A stretch of DNA of 64,000 nucleotides from Amaricoccus sp003258405 (GTDB lineage Bacteria > Pseudomonadota > Alphaproteobacteria > Rhodobacterales > Rhodobacteraceae), in assembly GCF_043226085.1 (NCBI RefSeq), contig NZ_CP171225.1:1364001-1428000 (forward strand), given 5' to 3'. The notes beneath the pieces were generated by a model. That model saw nothing but the letters and a program-made list of their open reading frames with translations, did no database searches and had not been told where the DNA came from. This document shows positions 7,806 through 16,638 of this stretch, one piece after another. The number at the start of each line of letters is the position of its first letter. Within the stretch, counting starts at the first letter, position 1. A program made the translations under genes and the position numbers.

Positions 7806-9287
7806 ATGAACCTTTCCGAGCTCCGCCAAGACTGGCTCGGCAATCCGCGCGGCGACATGCTCGCCGGAATCGTCGTGGCACTCGCACTGATCCCCGAGGC
7901 CATAGCCTTTGCCACAATTGCGGGCGTCGACCCGAAGGTTGCGCTCTACGCCTCCTTTTCGATCGCGACGCTCATTGCCTTCACGGGCGGCCGTCCGGGC
8001 ATGATCTCGGCGGCGACCGCGGCGACAGCGGTGCTGATGACGACGCTGGTGCGCGACCACGGGCTGCAATATCTGCTCGCGACCACGGTTCTGGCGGGCC
8101 TGTTCCAGATCGTTGCCGGCTTCCTGGGGCTCGCGCGGGTGATGCGCTTCGTGTCGCGCTCGGTGATGACGGGCTTCGTCAATGCGCTGGCGATCCTCAT
8201 CTTCCTTGCGCAGCTTCCCGAGCTCACCGGCGTGCCTCCGCTCACCTATGTCCTGGTCGCGGGCGGACTCGCGATCATCTATCTCGCGCCACGGGTGACG
8301 AAGGCGATCCCCTCGCCGCTGCTTTGCATCATCATCCTCACCATCCTCAGCCTGGCCCTCGATCTCGATGTCCGCCGGGTGCAGGATCTGGGCGAACTGC
8401 CCGATACACTGCCGATCTTCCTCATCCCCGACATTCCGCTCAGCTTCGAGACGCTGCAGATCATCTTTCCCTATGCCATTGCGGTTGCGGCCGTGGGGTT
8501 GCTTGAAAGCCTGATGACGGCGCAGATCATCGACGAGCTCACCGACACCGAGTCCGACAAGAATCGCGAATGCGTCGGCCAGGGCATTTCCAATACCGCC
8601 ACCGGTTTTCTCGGTGGGATGGCGGGCTGCGCCATGATCGGGCAGTCGATCATCAACGTGAAATCCGGCGGCCGCGGGCGGCTTTCGACGCTGACGGCGG
8701 GCATGGGGCTCCTGCTCATGATGCTGGTGCTCAATGATTGGGTGAAGCAAATCCCCATGGCGGCGCTGGTTGCAATCATGATCATGGTGTCGATCGGGAC
8801 CTTCTCCTGGTCCTCGATCAAGACGCTGAAGACCCATCCGCGCTCATCCTCGATCGTCATGCTCTCGGTGGTCGCGCTGGTGGTCTATACCCACAACCTC
8901 GCCATCGGGGTGCTGGTGGGCGTGCTGCTTTCGGGGATATTCTTCGCAGGCAAGATCGCGCAGATCTTCCGCGTCTCGAGCACCGCAAGCCCGGATGGGC
9001 GCGAGCGCGTCTACCGGGTCGAGGGACAGCTTTTCTTCGCGAGCGCCGAGCAATTCTCGAAGTCCTTTGATTTCCGCGAGGCCCTCGACAAGGTCACGAT
9101 CGACGTGAGCGAGGCCCATATCTGGGACATCTCCTCGGTTGCGGCGGTGGACATGGTCGTGCTGAAATTCCGCCGCGAGGGCACGGAGGTAAGCCTCATC
9201 GGCATGAACACAGCCTCGGAGACCATCGTCGACGAGCTGGGCGAGCATGACAAGCCCGGTGCAATGGAACGGCTTCTGGGCCATTGA
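7806..9287 (+). CDS. SulP-family anion transporter with STAS domain
   Basis: This 493-residue inner-membrane protein has about 10-12 hydrophobic segments (GIVVALALIPEAIAFATIAGVDP at the start is the SulP signature region) and a cytoplasmic C-terminal STAS domain from about residue 395. SulP members carry sulfate, bicarbonate or dicarboxylates; the substrate here is open. The STAS strand-helix segment reads HIWDISSVAAVDMVVLKF, with a DISS site of the kind phosphorylated in anti-sigma antagonists. The ATG at 7806 has GAGG 11 bp upstream. A universal stress protein gene and a small membrane protein follow at 127 and 51 bp, suggesting one transcription unit. Confidence 0.93.
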   Translation: MNLSELRQDWLGNPRGDMLAGIVVALALIPEAIAFATIAGVDPKVALYASFSIATLIAFTGGRPGMISAATAATAVLMTTLVRDHGLQYLLATTVLAGLFQIVAGFLGLARVMRFVSRSVMTGFVNALAILIFLAQLPELTGVPPLTYVLVAGGLAIIYLAPRVTKAIPSPLLCIIILTILSLALDLDVRRVQDLGELPDTLPIFLIPDIPLSFETLQIIFPYAIAVAAVGLLESLMTAQIIDELTDTESDKNRECVGQGISNTATGFLGGMAGCAMIGQSIINVKSGGRGRLSTLTAGMGLLLMMLVLNDWVKQIPMAALVAIMIMVSIGTFSWSSIKTLKTHPRSSSIVMLSVVALVVYTHNLAIGVLVGVLLSGIFFAGKIAQIFRVSSTASPDGRERVYRVEGQLFFASAEQFSKSFDFREALDKVTIDVSEAHIWDISSVAAVDMVVLKFRREGTEVSLIGMNTASETIVDELGEHDKPGAMERLLGH

Positions 9288-9414
9288 GGAGGCGCGGGAT
9301 GACACCGCGACAGACGCGGCCCGGCCCGGATGCCGGGCGGACAGGCACCACCGAAGACGGACCCGGGTGCCGCCGGATTGCAAGATTTCTGACACCTGCG
9401 CGGAGGAAGATACC

Positions 9415-10266
9415 ATGAAGATCATCGCCCTGGTGGATGGATCAACCTATTCCGCGAGCGTCTGCGATCATGCGGCCTGGGCTGCGAAGCGGATCGGGCT
9501 CGGGGTCGAGCTGGTGCATGTGCTCGGCCGGCGGGATCATTCGAGCGTGCCGGCGGATCTCAGCGGCAACCTCTCGCTCGGTGCGCGATCGAGCCTGCTC
9601 CAGGAGCTTTCACGGGCCGATGAGGAGCGCGCCAAGCTCTCGCACGCCCGCGGGCGGCTCATCCTCGAGACCGCCGCCGAGCGGGTGCGGGCCGACGGAG
9701 TGGAGGCGGTCGAGGAGCGGCTGAGGCATGACGACATTCTCCGCACCATCGCCGATTTCGAGCCGGACGCGCGGCTGACGGTCGTCGGCAAGCGGGGCGA
9801 AGCCTCGGCCTTCGCCCATGATCATCTCGGCTCCAATCTCGAGCGCATCCTGCGTGCCGCAACCCGGCCGGTGCTGGTGGCAAGCCGCGCCTTCAAGCCG
9901 ATCGAGCGCTATCTCATCGCCTTCGACGGCAGCGCCGGTGTGATGCGTTCGATCGAGCGGATTGCACAGGGCAGCATGCTCGACGGGCTTGCCTGCACCC
10001 TGCTCCATGTGGGTGCGGATGCCGCGACGATCCGGGCCAAGATGGAGGCCGCCGCCGCGCTGATCGCACCGAAGGCCGGCCCGGTCGCAATCGAATTCGC
10101 TTCCGGCGAGCCCGACCGGGCGATCTCGGAGCGGATCGAGGCGGGCGGCGCGGATCTTCTGGTGATGGGGGCGTCCGGACACGGGCCGATCCGCCGGCTC
10201 TTTCTCGGGTCGACCTCGGCGAGCATGGCGCAGCTCTGCAAGGTTCCGGTGGTGATCTTCCGTTAG
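9415..10266 (+). CDS. tandem universal stress protein
   Basis: The 283-residue protein holds two universal stress domains, residues 1-145 and about 160-283. Each begins with a beta strand (MKIIALVDGS, RYLIAFDGS). The second keeps the nucleotide-binding loop MGASGHGPIRRLFLGSTSASM; the first has a weakened version, VGKRGEASAFAHDHLGSN. Such proteins bind ATP or other ligands in the cytoplasm and modulate stress survival. CGGAGGAAGATACC gives a strong Shine-Dalgarno before the ATG at 9415. Its location directly after SulP is recurrent in proteobacteria and hints that it regulates or senses the transporter state, but this is inference. Confidence 0.92.
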   Translation: MKIIALVDGSTYSASVCDHAAWAAKRIGLGVELVHVLGRRDHSSVPADLSGNLSLGARSSLLQELSRADEERAKLSHARGRLILETAAERVRADGVEAVEERLRHDDILRTIADFEPDARLTVVGKRGEASAFAHDHLGSNLERILRAATRPVLVASRAFKPIERYLIAFDGSAGVMRSIERIAQGSMLDGLACTLLHVGADAATIRAKMEAAAALIAPKAGPVAIEFASGEPDRAISERIEAGGADLLVMGASGHGPIRRLFLGSTSASMAQLCKVPVVIFR

Positions 10267-10317
10267 CGCCCGGGCCCGAGCGGACCTATACTTGCACTGA
10301 CCGAAACGGAGGCAACA

Positions 10318-10689
10318 ATGTCGGAACTGGAGAGGCTCCCGCAGGGCGACCCCGGGATCATGGATCCGGGCAAGTCGAACCTTCAGGCGATCTACGTGCT
10401 CTATCTCCTCGGCTTCATCTTCGCGATCACCACGGTGATCGGGGTGGTGATGGCCTATGTGAACCGCGGCAAGGCCGCGCCCTGGCTCGACAGCCATTAC
10501 ACCTGGGCAATCCGCACCTTCTGGATCGCACTCCTCTATGCGCTGATCTCGGCGCTGTTGAGCCTCGTGGTGATCGGCGTGCTGGGCTTCATCGCCACCG
10601 CGGTCTGGATGATCGTGCGTTGCGTGATCGGCTTGCAGAAGATCGGGCGGGGCGAGCCGATCGCGAACCCGCAGAGTTGGCTCATCTGA
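10318..10689 (+). CDS. small DUF4870-like membrane protein
   Basis: The 123-residue protein has three hydrophobic segments, at about residues 24-46, 64-82 and 80-102, with the loop DSHYTWAIRTFW between the first two. This layout fits the DUF4870/Tic20-like group of small inner-membrane proteins, whose role is unknown. The ATG at 10318 follows CGGAGGCAACA, a good Shine-Dalgarno. It is 51 bp after the universal stress gene, likely as the third gene of the sulP unit, and converges with the EamA exporter only 6 bp later. Confidence 0.75.
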   Translation: MSELERLPQGDPGIMDPGKSNLQAIYVLYLLGFIFAITTVIGVVMAYVNRGKAAPWLDSHYTWAIRTFWIALLYALISALLSLVVIGVLGFIATAVWMIVRCVIGLQKIGRGEPIANPQSWLI

Positions 10690-10695
10690 GCGTGT

Positions 10696-11610
10696 CTACC
10701 GCGTCTGCGCCGTGCGTGCCGTCAGGTTGCGGGCGGCACGGCGCTCGCGGTTGAAGGTGTAGATCCCTGAGGCAACGACGATCAGAGCGCCGACAACCAT
10801 CCACACATCCGGGATGTCGCCGTAGACCGCCCAGCCGAGCAGCATGGCCCAGATCAGCAGGGTGTAGCGGAAGGGCGAGATCACCGCGACATCGCCCGTG
10901 CGCATCGCGATGATCGAGAAGCTGTAGCCGATCATCAGGCAGGCCGAGCCGATGACGAGTATGAGCAGATGTTCTGGCGCCACCGGGTGCCAGCCGGTGA
11001 AGATCGAGACGATGCCCGCGGCAAGCGTCGTGAAGGCCGAAGTGATGCCGGCGGCGAGGAAGGTCGGCACATCGGGCGAAATCAGCCGCGTCGAGAGGTC
11101 GCGCAGCGAGAAGAGACCGACGGCAATAAGCGCGAGAAGCGCGTAGGCATTGAAGCCCTCCGAGCCCGGCCGGACGATCACGAGCACACCGAAAAAACCT
11201 ACAGCAATGGCGGCATAACGGCGCCAGCCAACGGGTTCATTCAGCATCCAGGCCGCCGCAAGCGTAATGGCCAGCGGCATGCTCTGCAGGATTGCGGTGG
11301 CATTGGCCATCGGAAGCTGTGTGAGCGCGGTCAGGAAGCAGAAGGCGCCGAGGATCTCGCCGATCGTGCGGCCGGTGAGCGCGCGGCGATCGCGGGCACC
11401 AATCCGCCGCCGGAGTCCGCCGGTTGCGGCAGCCAAGGCGGCAAAGGCGGTGGTGACGACCATCCCGCGCAGGAATATCGCCTGATAGAGGTCGAGATCG
11501 AGGGCAAGGAGCTTGATCATCGCATCGTTGCAGGAAAACCCGGCCATGGCGATCACCATGAAGAGGGCGCCCCGCATGTTGGGCGCCAGACCCGCGAGAT
11601 GGCGGATCAT
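10696..11610 (-). CDS. EamA-family (DMT superfamily) transporter
   Basis: The 304-residue protein has ten predicted membrane helices arranged as two EamA repeats, each about 135 residues, the standard architecture of drug/metabolite exporters. The first repeat starts at MRGALFMVIAMAGFSCNDAMIK; the second contains SACLMIGYSFSIIAMR. No substrate can be assigned. Its ATG at 11608-11610 overlaps the stop of the upstream MFS gene by 4 bp (ATGA), so the two are translationally coupled. The MFS-EamA pairing suggests a joint efflux role, though both families are broad. Confidence 0.9.
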   Translation of the reverse strand: MIRHLAGLAPNMRGALFMVIAMAGFSCNDAMIKLLALDLDLYQAIFLRGMVVTTAFAALAAATGGLRRRIGARDRRALTGRTIGEILGAFCFLTALTQLPMANATAILQSMPLAITLAAAWMLNEPVGWRRYAAIAVGFFGVLVIVRPGSEGFNAYALLALIAVGLFSLRDLSTRLISPDVPTFLAAGITSAFTTLAAGIVSIFTGWHPVAPEHLLILVIGSACLMIGYSFSIIAMRTGDVAVISPFRYTLLIWAMLLGWAVYGDIPDVWMVVGALIVVASGIYTFNRERRAARNLTARTAQTR

Positions 11611-12863
11611 GACGTCCTCGTGACGCTTCCGAGCGGGTTGTCGCCACGCCGGCGCGCGGTGCGGATAACATCGAGGCTCGAGAGCACCGAGCCGCAGACC
11701 GAGAGCCCCATGATGATGAGGAGCGGCCACGGGCCGGTCCCCGGGCCGAGCAGCGCGCCCGCGATGGCCGAGAGCGCCGCTCCGCCACCGATCATCATCG
11801 CCCCACCAAGGCCCGAGGCGCTGCCCGCCAAGTGGGGGCGAACGGAGACCATGCCCGCATTCGCGCTCGGCAGCGCGAGACCGTTGCCAAAGCCAAGGAA
11901 GAACATCGCGCCGAAAAACCCGAGCGGGTGACCAAGCCCGGCGGCGAAGGCAAGTGCTGCAAGCGCGATCGAGAGCACGGCGATGAGCGAGCCGAGCAGC
12001 ATCATGCGGTTCATGCCGACCTGCACCGTGATGCGCGCGGCTCCGTAATTGCCGATCATGTAGCCGAGCGCGATCAAGCCGAAATAGAGGCCGAGCTCGG
12101 CGGAGGTCATGCCAAGCACATGCATCGCGACCCACGGACCGCCGCCGAGAAAGGCGAAGAAGGCGCCGGACGCGAAGGCTGCGGTCGCGGAATAGCCCCA
12201 GAAGCGGCGAGAGCGCGCAAGCTCGGGCAGCGCGCGGAACTGGGCGGCGAAATCCGTGCTCGGCGCAAGATTGGTCTCACCCAGGTCGGCCCAGGCGAGC
12301 GCGAAGACCGCGACGCCGCAGCCGAGCGTCATCCAGAAGACCGACTGCCAGCCGAACCACTCGTCGAGAAGACCGCCAATCATCGGCCCGATCATCGGCG
12401 CGACCGCCATGCCCATCGTGACATAACCGATCATGCTGGCTGCCTGTTCGGACGGAACCATGTCGCGCACCACCGCGCGGCTGAGCGCAATGGCCGAGGC
12501 CACGCTCGCCTGCAGCAGCCGGAAGAAGAGGAAAGCGCCGAAGCTTGGCGCGAACAGGCAGCCAAGCGTTGCGGCGAGAAAGATCGCGAGCGAGATGAGG
12601 ATGATCGGCCGCCGCCCGAAACGGTCCGACAGCGGGCCGATGAGAAGCTGCAGCACCGCCGTCGCCGCCAGATAGCCCGAGACCGTGAGCTGCACGAGCG
12701 CATAATCCGCGCCGAAATGGGTCGCGAGCTTCGGCAGCGAAGGCAGGATGACGTTCATGTTGAGCGCAGCCAGCCCGGTGACGAGCACGAGCGTCAGGAG
12801 CGCGGGCGGCGAACGGCGGTCGAGCCAGACGGGCTCGGCCTTCTCGGGGGATGGGGCTTGCAT
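11607..12863 (-). CDS. Bcr/CflA-type MFS drug-resistance exporter
   Basis: The 418-residue protein has twelve hydrophobic segments. The MFS motif A appears between helices 2 and 3 as GPLSDRFGRRP (about residues 75-85), and helix 1 has the Bcr/CflA pattern NMNVILPSLPKLA. These are proton antiporters for bicyclomycin, sulfonamides and other compounds, and also for cysteine or peptides. The ATG at 12861-12863 (MQAPSPEK) is preferred to an upstream in-frame ATG at 12905. It is coupled to the following EamA gene by ATGA. A 91-bp spacer separates it from the end of the likely unrelated dapB gene. Confidence 0.9.
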   Translation of the reverse strand: MQAPSPEKAEPVWLDRRSPPALLTLVLVTGLAALNMNVILPSLPKLATHFGADYALVQLTVSGYLAATAVLQLLIGPLSDRFGRRPIILISLAIFLAATLGCLFAPSFGAFLFFRLLQASVASAIALSRAVVRDMVPSEQAASMIGYVTMGMAVAPMIGPMIGGLLDEWFGWQSVFWMTLGCGVAVFALAWADLGETNLAPSTDFAAQFRALPELARSRRFWGYSATAAFASGAFFAFLGGGPWVAMHVLGMTSAELGLYFGLIALGYMIGNYGAARITVQVGMNRMMLLGSLIAVLSIALAALAFAAGLGHPLGFFGAMFFLGFGNGLALPSANAGMVSVRPHLAGSASGLGGAMMIGGGAALSAIAGALLGPGTGPWPLLIIMGLSVCGSVLSSLDVIRTARRRGDNPLGSVTRTS

Positions 12864-12954
12864 GGGACACGAGTCGGAAGGGTCGGCGGAATTGCCGGGC
12901 CCCAAGACCTATCCGAAGCGCGGCGCGAAATCCACCCCCGCGCGCCGGCGCCGT

Positions 12955-13794
12955 TCAGCGGTCGGGAAGCTCCGCTCCGGGATCGCGCAGCCCGAGCACG
13001 TCGAGCATGTTGAACTGACCCGGCGGCTGTCCCTGCCCCCAAAGCGCAGCGCGCACCGCGCCGCGGGCAAAGAGCATCCGGTCGGTGGCGATGTGCTTGA
13101 GCACGATGCGCTCGCCCGCCCCGGCGAAGATCACCTCGTGCTCGCCGACCACATCGCCGCCGCGGAGCGCGGCAAAGCCGATGGCGCCCTCGGCACGCGG
13201 GCCGGTGATACCATCGCGCCCGCTTTCGGTGTGATCGGCAAGGTTGATCCGGCGCCCCGCGGCAGCCGCCTCGCCCAGCATGAGGGCGGTGCCCGAAGGC
13301 GCATCGACCTTGTGGCGGTGGTGCATCTCGACGATCTCGATGTCGAACTCCGACCCGAGCGCTTCGGCGACGCGGCGGGTGATGACCGAGAGAAGGTTCA
13401 CCCCGAGGCTCATATTGCCCGCGCGCACGATGACGGCATGGCGGGCGGCGGCGGCGATCTTCTCCAGGTCCTCCCGCTCGAGACCGGTCGTACCGATCAC
13501 ATGGACAAGACGCGCCTGGGCCGCAAGCTCGGCATAGGCGACGGTGGCCGCGGGCGCAGTGAAGTCGAGCACGGCCTGCGAGCGGGCAAAGACCTCCAGC
13601 GGATCATCGGATACGGTCACCCCCGTCGGCGCACCGCCGAGCGCCTCGCCGAGGTCGCGGCCGATCCAGTCATGCCCGGGCCGCTCCGTCACGCCGCTGA
13701 TCTTCGCGCCCGGTGTCTCCTCGACGGCACGGATCAGCATGCGGCCCATCCGGCCCGAGGCTCCCGTCACGGCAATTCCGACCGGTTCACTCAT
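12955..13794 (-). CDS. dapB: 4-hydroxy-tetrahydrodipicolinate reductase
   Basis: DapB makes tetrahydrodipicolinate in the diaminopimelate/lysine pathway, using NAD(P)H, and so feeds peptidoglycan synthesis. The 279-residue length is usual. The nucleotide-binding motif is GASGRMGRML (residues 11-20), DFTAP is present, and the catalytic segment reads EMHHRHKVDAPSGTAL, with the paired histidines and the lysine typical of the family. The ATG at 13794 (MSEPVG) is chosen because cofactor-binding residues begin just after it. The gene is divergent from rbfA with a 59-bp spacer. That arrangement with rbfA recurs in Rhodobacterales. Confidence 0.97.
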   Translation of the reverse strand: MSEPVGIAVTGASGRMGRMLIRAVEETPGAKISGVTERPGHDWIGRDLGEALGGAPTGVTVSDDPLEVFARSQAVLDFTAPAATVAYAELAAQARLVHVIGTTGLEREDLEKIAAAARHAVIVRAGNMSLGVNLLSVITRRVAEALGSEFDIEIVEMHHRHKVDAPSGTALMLGEAAAAGRRINLADHTESGRDGITGPRAEGAIGFAALRGGDVVGEHEVIFAGAGERIVLKHIATDRMLFARGAVRAALWGQGQPPGQFNMLDVLGLRDPGAELPDR

Positions 13795-13853
13795 CCCGAT
13801 TCTCCCCATCTCTGGCCCTTGACTTCATCTGCGCGCGATAGGATGTGAGGCGA

Positions 13854-14267
13854 ATGGCAAAGACAAGACCCCATTCCTCCGGTCATCAGGGCAGCGGCGC
13901 TCCGTCGCAGCGGCAGCTTCGCGTGGCCGAAGTGATCCGTCGGGCGCTTTCCGACGTTCTCTCGCGCGGCGATGTGCATGACGCGGATCTGGCGCATACC
14001 TCGGTCACGGTCTCTGAAGTGCGCTGCTCGCCGGACTTGCGGCATGCGACCGCCTTCGTGCTGCCGCTCGGGGGCGTGAACACCGAGGCGGTGCTTGCGG
14101 CGCTCACCCGGAACCGCGCCGAGATCCGGCGGCTCGTTACCCGCCAGATCGACCTACGCTTCTCGCCGGAGTTGAGCTTCCTTGCCGACGAGAGCTTCGA
14201 CAGGATGGACCGCACCCGGGAGATCCTGTCCTCGCCCGAGGTGAAGCGCGACCTCGACGAGGACTAG
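13854..14267 (+). CDS. rbfA: 30S ribosome-binding factor A
   Basis: RbfA binds 30S precursors and helps mature the 5' end of 16S rRNA, also aiding cold adaptation. The 137-residue protein has the KH-like RbfA core: RQLRVAEVIRRALSDVLSRG, then TSVTVSEVRCSPDLRHATAFVLP, and the C-terminal RFSPELSFLADESFDRMDR motif. The ATG at 13854 has GTGAGGCG just before it; the GTG at 13845 is an alternative that adds only three residues. It is divergent from dapB and is followed after 112 bp by a small conserved hypothetical gene. Confidence 0.95.
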   Translation: MAKTRPHSSGHQGSGAPSQRQLRVAEVIRRALSDVLSRGDVHDADLAHTSVTVSEVRCSPDLRHATAFVLPLGGVNTEAVLAALTRNRAEIRRLVTRQIDLRFSPELSFLADESFDRMDRTREILSSPEVKRDLDED

Positions 14268-14379
14268 GCGCGCATCGGCGGCAACGCGAAACCACACGGA
14301 TTTTTCGGATCTTATCGAAAGGTCGAGCTTGTCTTCCGGGAGAGTTGCGCCATCCTTGTTGCGCGGCAACGGAGACGGT

Positions 14380-14673
14380 ATGACCCAGGACAGAGAGCAG
14401 ACCCCGCTCGATCACCGCCTTCTGGCCACCTTCGCAAAGGAGGCCGAGACTGCTGACCCGATCGACTGGTCGGGCGTCGATATCGACCGGAGTGCGGCCT
14501 ACGAGATCATGGCCTCGCAGATCGCCGAGATGTTCCGCGACTACGAGATGCAGGGCATCGGGCGCGATCCGCAGATGGCGATCGCGCTCAGCACCATCGT
14601 GAAACTCAGCGTCGAGAACTTCGTTCTGAACCAGCGGCTTCTCTCGGCCGGGCTGATCCAGCCCGAGCCGTAA
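14380..14673 (+). CDS. small conserved hypothetical protein
   Basis: The 97-residue protein is acidic, soluble and mostly helical by composition, without signal peptide, membrane helix or cysteine. I do not recognise a named domain. The ATG at 14380 has GGAGACGGT just upstream. The coding frame shows strong third-position GC bias and stays open, with no competing frame, so it is probably real. It converges with the AEC transporter after a 17-bp gap. The function is unknown. Confidence 0.7.
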   Translation: MTQDREQTPLDHRLLATFAKEAETADPIDWSGVDIDRSAAYEIMASQIAEMFRDYEMQGIGRDPQMAIALSTIVKLSVENFVLNQRLLSAGLIQPEP

Positions 14674-14690
14674 CATGCATGCGCTGCGCC

Positions 14691-15656
14691 TCAGGCAGCG
14701 GGGACGCCGAGCCCGAGGATGAGCATCACTGCGCTCATGGTGAAGAATGAGAGCACCGTCATCACGAGCATGGCGAGCGCGGCGCGCGCCTCCTCGCCAT
14801 AGCGCTGCGCGAGAATCGGATAGATCCCCGCCGCAGGCATCGCCGCATTGAGGATGGCCGCTCTGGCCAGATCCGGATTGCCGGGACCAAGACCAACCGC
14901 GCCAAAGACCAGGAAGGCGAACGCGACGGCAAGCGGAAACCCGATGAGCTTGCCCGCGACAACCGAGATCACACCGCGATCGACCGCGCCGAGCGGCAGG
15001 CCCACCAGCGTGCCTCCGATCACGATGAGCGAGACGGCCGCGCTCGAGTCAGCGATGAGGCCGATCGGCCGGCTGACGAGCGCGGGCAGTTCCAGACCGC
15101 TGAGCGCCACCACGAGCCCGACGATGAGGGCGAGCACGATCGGATTGCCCAGGAGCAGACGGCCGAAGATCCGCGCGGCGAGTGCCCAGCCCCGCACGCC
15201 TTCGCCGCGCGCACGCTCGGCCAGGATAAGCACGATCGGGATCATCACCAGATTTTCGACGGTCATGCTGAGCGCCACCACCGCCGGTGCGACAGGGGGC
15301 AGCACCATGAGCATGATCGGATAGCCGATGAAGCCGCTGTTGGAGCAGGAGGATCCCATGGCCTGGAAGGTCGCGGTGAGCGAGGGAAGCTGCAGGACCA
15401 CGCGGCCGAGCGCGTATGCGGCGCCAAAGGCCAGGAGCGATCCGACAGCATAGGGAAAGAGGTAGCCGAATTCGAGGATCTCGCCGAGATCGGGGCCAGT
15501 GACGGCGCGGAAGACCAGCGCTGGCAAGGCGAGATTGACGATATAGCGGCCGAGGATACGGAGGTCGGCGGGCGTGAACATGCCCTTGAACACGGCGGCA
15601 TAGCCGAGGCCGATCAGCATGAAGACAACGCCAGTGGTGGAGAAAACGCCGAGCAC
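14691..15656 (-). CDS. AEC (auxin efflux carrier) family transporter
   Basis: The 321-residue protein has ten hydrophobic segments in the two-times-five layout of the AEC/BASS-like fold. The broken helix NSGFIGYPIMLMVLPP (about residues 106-121) and the C-terminal repeat NAAMPAAGIYPILAQRYG are the conserved features. AEC members carry malate, malonate and other small organic anions; the substrate is not evident. The best start is a GTG at 15656, because no in-frame ATG precedes the first helix. It has no convincing Shine-Dalgarno. It is divergent from the pcaD-like gene. Confidence 0.88.
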   Translation of the reverse strand: MLGVFSTTGVVFMLIGLGYAAVFKGMFTPADLRILGRYIVNLALPALVFRAVTGPDLGEILEFGYLFPYAVGSLLAFGAAYALGRVVLQLPSLTATFQAMGSSCSNSGFIGYPIMLMVLPPVAPAVVALSMTVENLVMIPIVLILAERARGEGVRGWALAARIFGRLLLGNPIVLALIVGLVVALSGLELPALVSRPIGLIADSSAAVSLIVIGGTLVGLPLGAVDRGVISVVAGKLIGFPLAVAFAFLVFGAVGLGPGNPDLARAAILNAAMPAAGIYPILAQRYGEEARAALAMLVMTVLSFFTMSAVMLILGLGVPAA

Positions 15657-15817
15657 GAGGGGGATACAAGGTCCGGAACGGAAGATGGTGTGGTTCTGCT
15701 GGTCGTTTCACCCTTTTGCGGTGATGGCAAGGGGAGGTCTCGACGCCGCGCGCCGGATGACGCACTCTCGGGCCCGGCCCCGGAGACCGGGATCGCGTTG
15801 CCAGGGGGAGGAACTCC

Positions 15818-16609
15818 ATGAGCTTTGCCATGATCGGCGGTCTCACGCTGCATTACCGGCTGACCGAAGGGCCCGGCCAGGCTCCCGCGATCGTCTTCGT
15901 CAATTCGCTCGGAACCGACTTCCGGATCTGGGAGGACGTGGTCACGCGGCTTGCGGGTGATTTCACGCTACTCCTGCACGACAAGCGCGGCCACGGGCTT
16001 TCCGATACCGGAGCGATGCCGCAGAGCATGGACGATCACGCACGCGATCTCGCGGGGCTGCTCGATCACCTCGGGATAACGCGCGCAGTGATCTGCGGCG
16101 TATCGGTCGGCGGCATGGTCGCGCAGGCGCTCTGGGGGATGCGGCCCGATCTCGTGCGCGGGCTGATCCTTTGCGATACCGCGCACCAGATCGGCACGAC
16201 AGAGATGTGGAACACCCGGATCGAGGCAGCGCGTTCGGGCCGGATTGCGGAGCTGGCCGACCCGATCCTCGAGCGCTGGTTCACCCCGGAGTTCAAGGCC
16301 GCCCAAGCCGCCGCCCATGCAGGCTACCGCAACATGCTGCTCAGGACAGACGGTGAGGGCTATGCGGGGACATGCATGGCGCTTCGCGATGCCGACCTGA
16401 CCGAAACAGCCAGCCGCATCGACGTGCCGACGCTCTGCGTGGTCGGGGAGCAAGACGGTTCAACCCCGCCCGATGTGGTGGCGGGGCTTGCAGCTCTCGT
16501 ACCGGGCGCGCGGCTCGAGACGATTGCCGGGTCGGGGCACCTGCCCTGCATCGACAATCCCGAGATCCTGGCTGGGCTGGTGCGCAGCTTTGTGGCCGGA
16601 CTCGGCTGA
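15818..16609 (+). CDS. pcaD: 3-oxoadipate enol-lactonase-like alpha/beta hydrolase
   Basis: The 263-residue alpha/beta hydrolase carries the nucleophile elbow CGVSVGGM with Ser96, an oxyanion segment FVNSLGTDFRIWEDV, and the catalytic histidine region GSGHLPCIDNP. This combination is typical of PcaD, which opens 3-oxoadipate enol-lactone to 3-oxoadipate in the protocatechuate/catechol branch of the beta-ketoadipate pathway. No other pca gene is adjacent, so the assignment rests on sequence alone and a related lactonase is possible. GGGGGAGGAACTCC gives a strong Shine-Dalgarno before the ATG at 15818. It converges with the CBS-domain gene after 29 bp. Confidence 0.82.
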   Translation: MSFAMIGGLTLHYRLTEGPGQAPAIVFVNSLGTDFRIWEDVVTRLAGDFTLLLHDKRGHGLSDTGAMPQSMDDHARDLAGLLDHLGITRAVICGVSVGGMVAQALWGMRPDLVRGLILCDTAHQIGTTEMWNTRIEAARSGRIAELADPILERWFTPEFKAAQAAAHAGYRNMLLRTDGEGYAGTCMALRDADLTETASRIDVPTLCVVGEQDGSTPPDVVAGLAALVPGARLETIAGSGHLPCIDNPEILAGLVRSFVAGLG

Positions 16610-16638
16610 GCCCGGCCGGCCGGCTTCGCCCGGCGGGA

